This document shows positions 7,608 to 17,286 of a stretch of 24,933 bases of DNA, in pieces; the first letter of the stretch is position 1, and every line of letters starts with the position of its first letter. Made by a program: the position numbers and the translations under genes. The DNA lies in NCBI GenBank assembly GCA_000695325.1, contig AVPN01000031.1, positions 28,610 through 53,542 on the forward strand, given 5' to 3'. Origin of the DNA: Pleurobrachia bachei (taxonomy: Eukaryota; Ctenophora; Tentaculata; Cydippida; Pleurobrachiidae). The notes beneath the pieces were generated by a model that made no database searches, was not told the origin of the DNA, and saw only the letters and a list, made by a program, of their open reading frames with translations.

Positions 7608-10345
7608 GAGTGAGATAAAGAAGACTATGCAATGGTAGGACACCAAGATATTAACATACCATAGGTGATAGGGCGGGCACAGTAACAGGTTTTAGTTTTG
7701 CAATCTCCTTAGCTCTTTCAGTTACATCAGTGACTGCATAACAATCCAATAGTAACACAGTGTCAGCTACATCTAGATAATCACCAGCTCCTCCCACCAC
7801 CAGTATTGTACTGACTCCAAATTTGGTGAACAGCTCTCGGGCCCGGTGCAGAAAAGGCTTTATTGGCTCTTTTTCAGCCGGGAACAACATCTGAATCTTA
7901 TCATCTCTGATCATAAAATTTGTAGCAGCGGTATCTTCGTCTATCAGTAGACATTTTCCACCTGTCAGGGGAAGTTTAGATGTGACGGAATGTGGAATTG
8001 GGCGACCAGACCACCGAAACAAAGTTGGGTTTAATTCATCAGATGTTGCTGTGTAAAAGCGTGGGAATTCTACTAGTTGTGCGCCCTTCACTCTGTTTGT
8101 GTAGAACCGCGCGCTACAATCATGTCAAAGAACCAGAGCTCATTGCAGCTGCAGATCTGGGAAATGGGACGATGTAACCACTCGGCAGGTGTAGTTACTT
8201 GTCACACCACCGTGATGTGACTAGGAGTTACTTCAATGGGTATTGGTGTAACCTACCCATTTCAAGGTATTCCATTATCGCAGCAGCCTGGGAGGTACTA
8301 CCACTGGCGCAGGAACATGTAAATTTAGTTGTATCTTTCTGGTAGGGCAGGTTGTTGATAAAGTTGGAAATATCAACTCCTGTTATACTCCGTCCATCTT
8401 CAGCTCGGACTTTAAAGGTGGATGGATTAGATACGAGGTTCTCCCTTCCATCACCCGGTATCTTGGAATAGATACCAAACTGAAAGAGAGGCAGATTGTT
8501 AGAGATTGTGTGTTTGTAGTCACAGCACTAACAGAGTGGAAGAAAGGAATGTCATATTGTTTGGTTGATGGGGGCCGGGGGGTTTATGATGCTTGGTGAG
8601 ACTCACCTTCAGTGCAGATAAAAGAGTTGATTTCCCATGAAATCCCCCACCAGTGATCAGTGTAACTCCCTTCCTAACTCCCATCCCTGATATTGGGCCT
8701 CCATTGGGCCGGTTCAACTGATGTAGGGGGGACAATAATATTCACTATTCAGAGTGGGTGTGGATTCATTTAGAACTGAAACTTGAATAACACGACCAAT
8801 TTCAATGTTTCTGTGTGTGACAAACTCCTGCTCACCGTGACAGAAAGTGATGGCGGGGAGGTGAATTTCACCACATTCCCACTCAGTGGTGTATCTTTAT
8901 CCCCTGCCTCCCGGGGCAGCACCGCTCCATCTGGTACAAATGCCACCAACCCCAGTCCCTCTAACTGTCCCCTGAGGTACTCCTGGTCCTCAAAGCACTC
9001 CACCCACCTCTTAACTGTCCCTGAATCACTGTCTCGACCCAGACAGGAGGCAACGACAACACTTTGAAGGGTGGTACAACAGATGTCAGCAGCCCACTCC
9101 CCACAGATAGAGCGACCTCGTGCTGGGAGACCAATACAGAATCGTAGGAATATAGCTCCTTCTTTCACCTGAATAGAATTTCAATTAAAATAAAAAATGT
9201 ATTGTTAATTGGTTTTATTTGAACATCGGCTACTATGATTGTTGAATTGAACATAAGTTACTGTACTAGTTTGATTGATAGTAACAGCATTTACCTCACA
9301 CGCAGTCCTGGTTATAATGTTCTGAGATGGTCGCTCAATCCTCAACTCCCCTCCCTTGCCCTCGTGCCAATTACCCTCTGTAAACAGTGTGTGGTAGTAC
9401 TAGACGAATTGCAATAACTAGAACCGGTAGTCTAGTTGAGGGGGAGGGGGAGCAGATCACTTGGAACATACTGAACAGCTACTTCGGATATTCTCTTCTA
9501 ACCAATATAAATTTACAGCTATCTATAACCAATGCAACTTACTCTGTTTTTCGTCTGCCCCTATTTGCTGTATTTTTTCCACTGCAGCTCGGAGGATATA
9601 GTCAGCCAGCGCCACTTTTCGTTCTGGGTTTGAACAGGTTGTTTCTTCGTACCTGCTCTATCAGGGGAGAGAAACGCTGTTAAACAATTGTCTACCTAGT
9701 AACTGCATGATAGGACTGCATTCGAGCAGAGACGTAATTTTAAAGGTACATGGTCAGATTCCTTTGCTTAGTTACTTACAGAATTCATAGGAATACGGGC
9801 TGTTACTCGTGATGGGGCAGCATATGGGTCGCCCTGTATGTTGTCAAATTTAACCTGGAACAACCCACCGTAATCAACCCTGTACCCTGCAGTGAGATGA
9901 TCGGGTGAGAGAGATGTTGATAAAATATGGTATTATGTTGCAGCAGGAACTTGATCTACCGACCCCTCACAGAACACTCTCGCTGTGCTATTCTAGTCAT
10001 TCTTACGGTATAAATCCTTGTAAGCAGGGTATTGTTGATTGTTTAGTCGACACAGAACATCGTACAATTCATTGTCACTAATAACTGTCGTACTTCGGGA
10101 TACCTTGGGGGATAAAAAGGGTGCATCTAGTTAATTAGCTACGATACTTTTAACTTTACGTGTTTGTCTGGAGAATACCAGGAGTACAGTATATCGAAGT
10201 CTGATACCTTATCATATCGATAGACAACTTTAATACTTACTGGTCTCGAATCAGGTCGGTCAGTATTTCCTCCACCACCCCTTCCTCTACCTCTCCCTCC
10301 TCTTCCTCCCCCATACTTGTTCTTGTAGTATTCCCCTCTTCCCAT
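6968..10345 (-). CDS. ABC-class ATPase (MRB1590-like) with RGG-rich N-terminus, 11 exons, 612 aa
   Basis: A P-loop ATPase of the 'ATPase of the ABC class' family, which includes the kinetoplastid RNA-binding protein MRB1590. Minus-strand exons: 10241-10345, 10007-10103, 9780-9886, 9543-9657, 9295-9377, 8836-9168, 8607-8717, 8257-8479, 7660-7961, 7349-7528, 6968-7150. All junctions are GT-AG and phases agree throughout. Residues 1-35 are Gly/Arg-rich (RGG-like, suggesting RNA contact). Family landmarks in order: YPAYKDLY; QGDPYAAPSR; LPARGRSICG; FEDQEYLRGQL; GLVAFVPDGAVLPR; Walker A GGGFHGKST (303-311); RAEDGRSITGVDISNFINNLP; ASGSTSQAA (signature-like); Walker B LLIDED with D399-E400; EKEPIKPF; GVSTILVVGG; DLSSLEQLVEVGQTRFI; and the end ARPRILEIAGAINRYRHL. 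All catalytic motifs are intact. Cellular role is unknown; RNA binding is inferred from MRB1590 and the RGG tail. Confidence 0.93.
7565..7610. repeat. GA dinucleotide microsatellite
   Basis: Purine-only GA repeat inside intron 9 of the ABC-class ATPase gene, next to the right edge of duplication unit B. Confidence 0.9.
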
Positions 10346-10618
10346 CTTACTATCTAGCAGCGGGTATTTGGTGGGAGATTGATTGATAAAGAGGGAGAGA
10401 ACTTAGGGAAATGAAAACGAAACTTGGTTATAAATAACAGTGCTAGATTAATTACATCATACAAATCGACAATAACTAAACGACCAACTCCGACCAATTT
10501 GTTGTTTGGTGACGCAGTCACCCTTTATTTCACTACCAGTCGCATGAAGCACGGCACAAGAATCATGTGCTTTGCTGTGTAACATAAGATGGGATGGCAA
10601 TACCAGATTGTTGTTTGT

Positions 10619-11269
10619 TTATGTGCCAACTAAGAACTCTGGATATGTGATCTCCGAGTCAGTCCTGTCAACCTCAACGTTCCTCTCACTCTCAACAACC
10701 TTCAACATTTCAAATACTTCCGGGCCTTTGAATGTAACACACTGATACACAGGTTTAGGAACCTTCTCCCCGATTGAAGCAGTCACACAGTTCAGATAAG
10801 ACCAGTGGTTGTCAACCCCCCAGTTCAGTTGCTTGTTCCACTTTTCAATCTCCTCCTCAGATATCCCCATGACGGCTCTCTCCTTAATCTGCTCCGCTAC
10901 CCAATCACGTGCCGCAATGACGTCATGAAACACATCACTACCATCACTATCCCCTCCCTCCTCTGTCTCCATCTCCCCTCCCTGATCCTCTGTCTCCATC
11001 CCGACTGAGATGTGGTTAGTTCGCTGATGGATGTTTAGTAGGAAGGTGTTGGGGGATGTGGTACTGAACATCACCGAGACATCGTAAGTGACTTCATTGA
11101 ATACCATGGGGAAGGAGTCCCCAAAATCGGGCTGAGAGATGACAGTTTCAAAAAAGCGATCACAAGCTGCAGATGGAAGGGTTTCACGATCACAGTTGGG
11201 AGGAACTTGAACAACACAGTTGAAGGTTCCACATTTTTTCTCTACAGTCAGCCGAATAACGTCTTGCAT
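10619..11269 (-). CDS. Hypothetical single-exon protein, 216 aa
   Basis: Open frame on the minus strand starting at an ATG (MQDVIRLTVEKK...) and ending in EFLVGT. I do not recognise the family. It is soluble-looking, with no signal peptide or membrane segment. An N-terminal ~90-residue region with alternating hydrophobic residues (beta-like) is followed by an acidic low-complexity linker (two METE repeats, GGDSDGSD). A more helical C-terminal region follows, with a charged segment (EQIKERAVMGISEEEIEKW) and W/Y-rich sequence. The composition is unlike simple-sequence ORFs. It is tandem with the ATPase gene, whose start codon lies 273 bp downstream, but there is no evidence of co-transcription. 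Length and composition support a real gene; function is unknown. Confidence 0.7.
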   Translation of the reverse strand: MQDVIRLTVEKKCGTFNCVVQVPPNCDRETLPSAACDRFFETVISQPDFGDSFPMVFNEVTYDVSVMFSTTSPNTFLLNIHQRTNHISVGMETEDQGGEMETEEGGDSDGSDVFHDVIAARDWVAEQIKERAVMGISEEEIEKWNKQLNWGVDNHWSYLNCVTASIGEKVPKPVYQCVTFKGPEVFEMLKVVESERNVEVDRTDSEITYPEFLVGT

Positions 11270-12157
11270 GATTGATCTATTGAGATAAATAAGAGATTAG
11301 GAATAGGTGTAACGGTCAGATATTGTTGGTATCTTAAGATACCTCACACTCGCGACCTTCGTGGGGTGCACCAATTTAATACTGGTGGTATGTGAATGAA
11401 GCCCTCAGGGTACCTTGCACATCCTAGCAAGCTAGGTGGTGACACACACACACAGTCTATCTCTCTCTCTCTCTCACACTCTCTCTTTCTCTCTCCCCTC
11501 CCCTCTACCCCTCTCTCATTTTCTCTTCCTAATGGACAGTACACTCGTTCTCTACCAATTGCTTCATAGTATGTTCCACAGCACACTCTTTGAGGTTTTC
11601 TCTCTCTATCTATCTGCTTGGTTCTCTCCCCCTCCCTCTCTGCTTGGTTCACTACGGAATTTCAACCAGTTAACCTTTCAAGTTGTGTGGTATTCATGGT
11701 TTTGGTGCATGATGTACATTGGCCGGATACAGCAGCTGTCTCTTGGCGAGTGTCTAGGTAACTCTATCCATTTCCTACCCTTCCTTCTGTATATCTCCCT
11801 TTTTATTCTCCCGCCCTCTGTCATCCTGATCAGCTGTGTAGATGTATAATTCTACAAAGTCTCTACACTTCCGGGTAGTGCAGCTGCTGCAGTCTACAGT
11901 TCACTTGTTCTGGTATTGTGTGCCTTGTCTGTGTCTCTGTGATTACTGATTGCTGATTGCTCTAAATACATATAAAGTAGTTGCCTTGATGTAAATATTT
12001 GTGAGTGGTGATTGAGGCCGGCGGTGATGTGATTGAGGTGAGTGTGGTGCCTTATGGCCTCGCCGGGGATGTGAGAGGGTTTTCGTTGACACAGAGATTA
12101 CTCGTGATGTAAATAATCAACTGATCGGAACTAACTATTGTAGAGGGTACTATAATT
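11270..12157. other. Intergenic region between divergent genes
   Basis: Lies between the start codons of the minus-strand 216-aa gene and the plus-strand membrane-protein gene, so it probably holds both promoters. Contents: a CT-rich microsatellite at ~11456-11520 with CA repeats just before it, further CT-rich patches to ~11640, and GTGATTGAGG repeats around 12008-12035. ORFs crossing the CT tract are simple-sequence translations. Confidence 0.5.
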
Positions 12158-14327
12158 ATGGTTAGGGACATTCAGGGTGTGTACAGAGGGCCATGTGAGA
12201 GGTGTGATTGTAGAGAATATACTCAACCAGCTACCGTCAACCAGGTAGATAATAACCAGTAATTATCCAGTGCTATACATTTTATGTTCTAATCCTTCTT
12301 TACATGATTTGCATTTGCGGGGTGAAATGAGGGGTCGAGTGTTATAATACTACTCCAATATGAATTGAATATTGAACTTGAATACTTTTCTTCAGAAATG
12401 TGGGTATTGTGGACACTTTCCCACGGTCCACTGGGCAGTTGATCCACCTACTCCACCACCAGAACCAACAAGAAGGGAGATGATATCTGCTATTCTAAAC
12501 CTTGGTAAGTATGTAACAACTGTCTATCATTACCAATTGAAGTAAATCTAAAACCCACTCCACAATACTCATATCAAATCTGTTACAGGTATCAAAACAG
12601 TGAGTGTGCTGCTTTACCGTTTGATAGTTGGTGTAATTTGGCCGTTAATGAGGAACATTATACGATGGATTATGGTAATCACTCCATCCCTTGCCTTCAT
12701 ATCATATATTTGGTAAGTCATTAATATATTTCAGAATGAATCATAATTGATATGTCTCTCTAGTCTCTACCTATTTTCATTTTTCAGTGCTGACCACGGG
12801 TATTCAACCTCCAGCATATCCCTATTGTTAGCGATTCTTCTCCTACTCCTTGAGGTGCTAGTAGAGCACGCTAATGTTCAAGAATGGGCAGTGAGGGCTT
12901 TACTTCTCTCCAGTTTATTCGTCTCAACATTGTTCTGGGTGAGTAACTGCACAGTGGTTCTCGGTCAAATTTGCCGCCCACTACATCAAGATCACCGTTC
13001 AGTTCAAAAGTTGTTGAGGCATCTCTAATGTAATTTATTTTATCAGGTTGTTACTATTCTACAATGGGAAAGCTGGCAGAGTACCTTGCGGACATTTGTA
13101 AAATTCGTATGACACTTTCTTTTGGATTTCCAGATTTCAGTGCAAAACAACTAAACCGCGGTTTGAGAGTGAAGTCTATTAAGACGGCAGTCAACTATTA
13201 TAGTAATTGATTTCCATATTTATTGATTTATATTTTAAAACGAGTTGTCAAACGAAACAATATACAATAAATTAATTCATCATGTTCCTCTTCGAAAAGT
13301 TCCTCTTCTGAGGTTCCTTAGGTCACCAGTTCAGTGTGTGCCAAATTGGTAATTGCGATTTTCCTCCTGTTTCCTCTTAGGGCAATAAGGCATGATCTCA
13401 GGAGGGAGAATCTTAACCTCGTCCTCAGGTGAGCCATGACTTCACTTTAAAACCTGTTTTTTTCTGTATCAGAGCTACATTAATTTACCTGTACCTCACC
13501 CTGTATGGTGTGTTTTGCGATGGATCTAGCCAAATGGCAAGAGCTGAGGAAGCTTATAAAGGACAAGTATGTACTCTGTAAGACTCTGAGTGACATGTGA
13601 CAATGTAGAACACCCCTCGCCCCGTAAAAAGCCAAACAAAGTCGATCGAAGGGCGATTTTTAAACTTTTTCAAAAAAAGATCTGGACAGGATCGGAGCGT
13701 TGATTTTTACGTTTTATAAAGTACATTGCGCGGCGCGGCCGAGTTTGACTTAAAATTTCGCGCGGTACATTAAATTTTGCTTAAAGTCCATTTCAAGCGA
13801 CTTGAGCTGCACGTTTTTCCCGTTCGGAGGGCGCTCAGCCGCGACGAGTGTCAGCACTTGACGCGCTCGCGCACACATGACATCGCGCGCGGTCACGTGA
13901 TACAGAGTTACACACGGTCGCGAACCCAGCTTTCTCAGCGAGAGAGAGAATTTGAGAAAAAAGTAAAACTTCTCCGATTTTCAAAATTCCGGTTGCGTTG
14001 GATTCGGGAGACAATTCTGAACAAAGTAAAGTAGGTCTCATGTTTAATAGATAACATAAATAGTGGGAATTAATGTATAAAGAATTGTTGAATTCACATA
14101 AATCAAATTTCAGAATACTATCACAATCACTCTCCCTTGTTTTTATTGTCTTTTTGAAGCCGCCATACAGTCAGCAGCTGGTACAGGACGCAATGATAGG
14201 CGGTATCAGTCACCAGGAATCAATCCAGATTGAAAGAAACACACAAATCACCCTTCTCTTGTGTTCCCATGTGTCTGAGCTTCCCTGTTCATCGCACATC
14301 TCGCTCCTGAAATTGAAAGGGGGATAG
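12158..14327 (+). CDS. Uncharacterised multi-pass membrane protein with N-terminal Cys cluster, about 8 exons
   Basis: Family not recognised. Exons 12158-12244, 12396-12504, 12589-12712, 12788-12938 and 13047-~13112 join with consistent phases. Exons 13381-13428 and 13473-13566 form another phase-consistent pair, and 14160-14327 fits as last exon. The link between exon 5 and 13381 is unresolved: phases need an extra short exon (candidates 13127-13160 or 13334-13350) or the first block ends at the TGA at 13110-13112, giving 178 aa. The N-terminus has C13-x2-C16-x-C18 and C31-x2-C34-x-H36, a possible zinc site, then a Pro-rich PPTPPPEP. Hydrophobic segments follow: VLLYRLIVGVIWPL, WIMVITPSLAFISYIW, SLLLAILLLLLEVLV, ALLLSSLFVSTLFWVV and ATLIYLYLTLYGVF. 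The C-terminus is polar (ARAEEAYKGQ, then PPYSQQLVQDAM). Probably an endomembrane or surface protein with a small zinc-binding head. Confidence 0.65.
13612..14045. other. CpG-rich insert in the last intron of the membrane-protein gene
   Basis: This ~430-bp stretch within the 593-bp intron 13567-14159 is richer in CG dinucleotides than its surroundings (GCGCGGCGCGGCCGAG, TCGCGCGCGG and similar runs) and includes A-rich runs. ORFs here are low-complexity and unconvincing. Its length and composition suggest an inserted element, but I see no terminal repeats or target duplication. Confidence 0.35.
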
Positions 14328-14398
14328 ATCAGAGTACAGCAGGTTGTTGATATCAATATAGTGTTGGTAGTGGTACATCGTGAGACATAATGTACACA

Positions 14399-14841
14399 NN
14401 NNNNNNNNNNNNNNNNNNNNNNNNNNNNNNNNNNNNNNNNNNNNNNNNNNNNNNNNNNNNNNNNNNNNNNNNNNNNNNNNNNNNNNNNNNNNNNNNNNNN
14501 NNNNNNNNNNNNNNNNNNNNNNNNNNNNNNNNNNNNNNNNNNNNNNNNNNNNNNNNNNNNNNNNNNNNNNNNNNNNNNNNNNNNNNNNNNNNNNNNNNNN
14601 NNNNNNNNNNNNNNNNNNNNNNNNNNNNNNNNNNNNNNNNNNNNNNNNNNNNNNNNNNNNNNNNNNNNNNNNNNNNNNNNNNNNNNNNNNNNNNNNNNNN
14701 NNNNNNNNNNNNNNNNNNNNNNNNNNNNNNNNNNNNNNNNNNNNNNNNNNNNNNNNNNNNNNNNNNNNNNNNNNNNNNNNNNNNNNNNNNNNNNNNNNNN
14801 NNNNNNNNNNNNNNNNNNNNNNNNNNNNNNNNNNNNNNNNN
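14399..14841. other. Assembly gap (443 Ns)
   Basis: Run of N. Sequence on the two sides may not be contiguous: left is the end of the membrane-protein gene, right is a retroelement-like ORF. Confidence 1.
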
Positions 14842-15175
14842 GCTTGAAACTCAAATAAAGTCTCTTTTTAGTGAGCTTGAAGAGGCTCCGAAAGTGAATT
14901 CTGCCGAGCGCCTGGGAAAGCAGTCTTCGTCTGCAAGACCTGTTAAAGTTGTGTTGAGGAGCAGAGATGCTCAAATGTCGATACTGTCGAAGAAATCCTT
15001 GCTGAAAGGTAACGACAAGTTCGGCAAAGTTTTCCTTTCTCCTGATAGAACTGTTGAAGAACGGAGAGAACGGAAACAGCTAGTAAGTGAACTGAAGGAG
15101 AAGGTAAAGCAGTCCCCTGGAACCCACTACATAATCCGTGGAAAGAGGGTGTTAGAAGCACCAAGGGACAATTGA
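14842..15175 (+). mobile_element. C-terminal fragment of a LINE ORF1-like protein
   Basis: The open frame enters from the gap and ends at a stop at 15173-15175, giving about 110 residues. The order of motifs resembles ORF1 proteins of non-LTR retrotransposons: RPVKVVLRS, then SILSKKSLLKG, then VFLSPDRTVEERRERKQLVSELK. That pattern is a nucleic-acid-binding-like segment followed by a basic amphipathic helix. No reverse transcriptase follows; after the stop comes unrelated sequence leading into the TPC duplication, so the element is truncated or its ORF2 is absent. The assignment is by pattern only; a host gene with the same fold is possible. Confidence 0.5.
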
Positions 15176-15342
15176 ACAATTATATAACCACTAGCTCATG
15201 GATTCTTATCATTTAGATCAAGTAGAGTAAAACCGCTTTTGAAAGCAGGAGGGTAGCCGTAAAGTTTTTTCTTTTTTAAGTGTTATCTTACCAATATGCT
15301 ATAAGGCGGTATATTAAATATTTATTGATGATGATGATGATG

Positions 15343-17023
15343 ATCAACATGCAGGGCCAATGTAAGGGTCCGTTTCAGGGCCTTGACGGTGAAAGGCCCG
15401 CGTCGAGGGGAGGAGGTAGGCTCCTTGAAAAATTAAATTTGAAAACAAGCGGTTTTTGCGACCCGAACGTGTAATGCAAACCGCAAAAGTTTTGTAGTAC
15501 TGCACTGGCCCCAATACCTGCGTTTCTACTTTTCTACACTACTACTGATACTTTGGGGACTTAATCGCGACGCGGCGTGACGTCCATGCATAAAATAGGG
15601 TCAGAACGATGTTCTAGCAGCGTAATAGGAATTACAGATTATGGAAATCTGTTAAGGTAGGAGCATGGAGTATACGACCAAACTTAATCAACTTCTTTTC
15701 GCCAGTATGGAAATCAAATCGAGACGTCTTCAAAAGTTAAGCAACGAGAAAAACAGAGCCCTTGACTCCTACGTTTCTCTGTCCAAGGATTATGACGAAC
15801 TCGAGATTGCCGCAGCACACATCGAGGATGCAAAATACGGTAAATTATAACAGCTAACAGCCTTTTCTTGATTTGGTTTATCTTAATTCAGCTCCTGATA
15901 TGACTTATTTTCAGGGAGAGGTCAGCACGGAAAAGCATTTGCGATGGAAAATGGGGTTTTTACTCGGCTATCCTTCAACATAACATCTCACAGCGTTTGG
16001 ATCTACTTTCTTCATATCGTGAATCTGGTTCACTGTTCGCTCTTGTTTGCACAAATCAACAAAAACTCTCTTGCCATAGAGGGATGCTGTGTGTTTGTTT
16101 ACTTTCTTGATGTCGGACTTCGAATTATTATTTACACACCCGCCCAGTTCTTCACTATTTCAAAAACAGGCCTAAAGATAAAGCTCCAACTGATTTTTAC
16201 ATGTCTTTTTCTGGTTGACTTTGTATATACCGTGTGTCACTTGGTCCTTACAAGTACAGATACCACCCAGAGTTTGGTGATACCATTTCAGTTTTTGAGG
16301 CCAGCCATTTTTGTGATCAGACTAAAGACGGTATACCATATTTTCATTGTTGTGGTGCGAACAATTGGACGAATCTTCACCACACTTTTGGGGATTATGA
16401 GTTTCATCCTGTTCTTCTGCTGCATTGCGGTGCACCTGTATGGTGAGATCTACCTCAATCTCCCTCCCGGACACGATGCTCTACAATACAAGGGACAATT
16501 CAACAATGTCCTCAAGTGTTTCATCAGGATGTTCGTTTTGATCACCACGGAAAACTATCCAGAGGTCATGGTACCAGTGTACAGAGAACACATAGCTAAC
16601 ATATTCTTCTTCTTTATATTCCTCTACATCGGAGTGTTTATCCTGATGAGCATTCTCCTGGCTATTGTAGTGGACAACTATTGGAAGGTGGCCAAGCTTA
16701 ATGTGAAGAAGGAGAGGTTGAAAGGGAGAGTTGAGTTGGCTGAGGCATGGAAGATACTTGGTGATGGTGCAGGTAATTTAAATACATTTTCTTCACCTGA
16801 TATCAGTTATCACACTCATTACTCATTCTATCCCTCCTTTACTTTTGTTTTTGTGGGGTCGAGCAAGGAAAACTCCTTCGACTTCAATAGCTATCATAAT
16901 CCCATATTTATTAGAGACGATATTTGTGGACGATGAGAGGTTATTGGAGGTGTTTCGACTGCTGAAACCAGAGAATGATGATGGGGAGATAGTAATACTG
17001 TTACAACATATAGCCCAGGATGG
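15343..17023. repeat. TPC half-gene tandem duplication, unit A
   Basis: Matches unit B (17287-18946). Both begin at ATCAACATGCAGGGCC, and homology runs through ~300 bp of upstream sequence, exons 1-2 and into exon 3 of the TPC gene. Unit A stops at the last bases of exon 3 (CAGGATGG), just before the splice donor. Confidence 0.9.
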
Positions 17024-17072
17024 TGGAATTCCGGGCATGTGTGATCCATGTTGCTCAAAGCTGCTTTCCTAA
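15665..17072 (+). CDS. Single-domain (6-TM) two-pore-channel-like gene, copy A, 396 aa
   Basis: Encodes only domain I of a TPC-type cation channel. Exons 15665-15839, 15915-16772 and 16915-17072 join in phases 1 and 1. The ~68-residue cytosolic N-terminus is followed by six membrane segments, an S4 region (FLRPAIFVIRLKTV) and a pore with the filter sequence TTENYPEVM. The start is the ATG opening the conserved MEYTTKLNQLL. Exon 3 loses its donor at the duplication breakpoint and reads 48 bases beyond it into a short tail (GGIPGMCDPCCSKLLS) before TAA. Copy A differs from copy B by few residues, clustered in exon 1 and the S1-S2 loop; the pore is identical. The frame is fully open. It may encode a single-repeat channel, be a decaying duplicate, or supply exons 1-2 to copy B transcripts. 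Confidence 0.75.
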
Positions 17073-17286
17073 AATTGTTATTGAAAAAACAAGTCCACAA
17101 AAAAATCAAAAAATTTCAAAAAAAATCTGACCGGAAAGTTGGAAGGCGCTGCAATCCCCTCGTTTGCGCTGCCGCGGCACCCCGCAAAAGGGCCTGTAGC
17201 ATATGCCAAGGGGTGGAGCTGGCCTCCGCATTCCGGAGCCAGGGCTGATGGCGGTAGCCACAATCAGGGGCGTGAAACCTCCCACA
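17024..17286. other. Spacer between the two TPC duplication units
   Basis: 263 bp without a match in either unit. It contains the out-of-unit tail of copy A exon 3 and its stop, an A-rich stretch (17090-17125) and a GC-rich stretch (17150-17250). ORFs here are unconvincing. It may be material inserted at the duplication junction; no terminal repeats are visible. Confidence 0.5.

Noticed and set aside
11436-11849. Plus-strand 137-aa ORF with hydrophobic stretches
   Set aside because: The first third is translated CT/CA microsatellite and the rest shows no domain or splice support.
14210-14974. ORFs spanning the run of Ns
   Set aside because: The translation is X through an assembly gap, so continuity cannot be claimed.
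16773-16936. Read-through of TPC exon 2 into intron 2 as an alternative C-terminus
   Set aside because: The frame stays open for ~54 codons, but standard donor and acceptor sites restore the conserved linker (ETIFVDDERLLEVF) in phase; kept as an intron.
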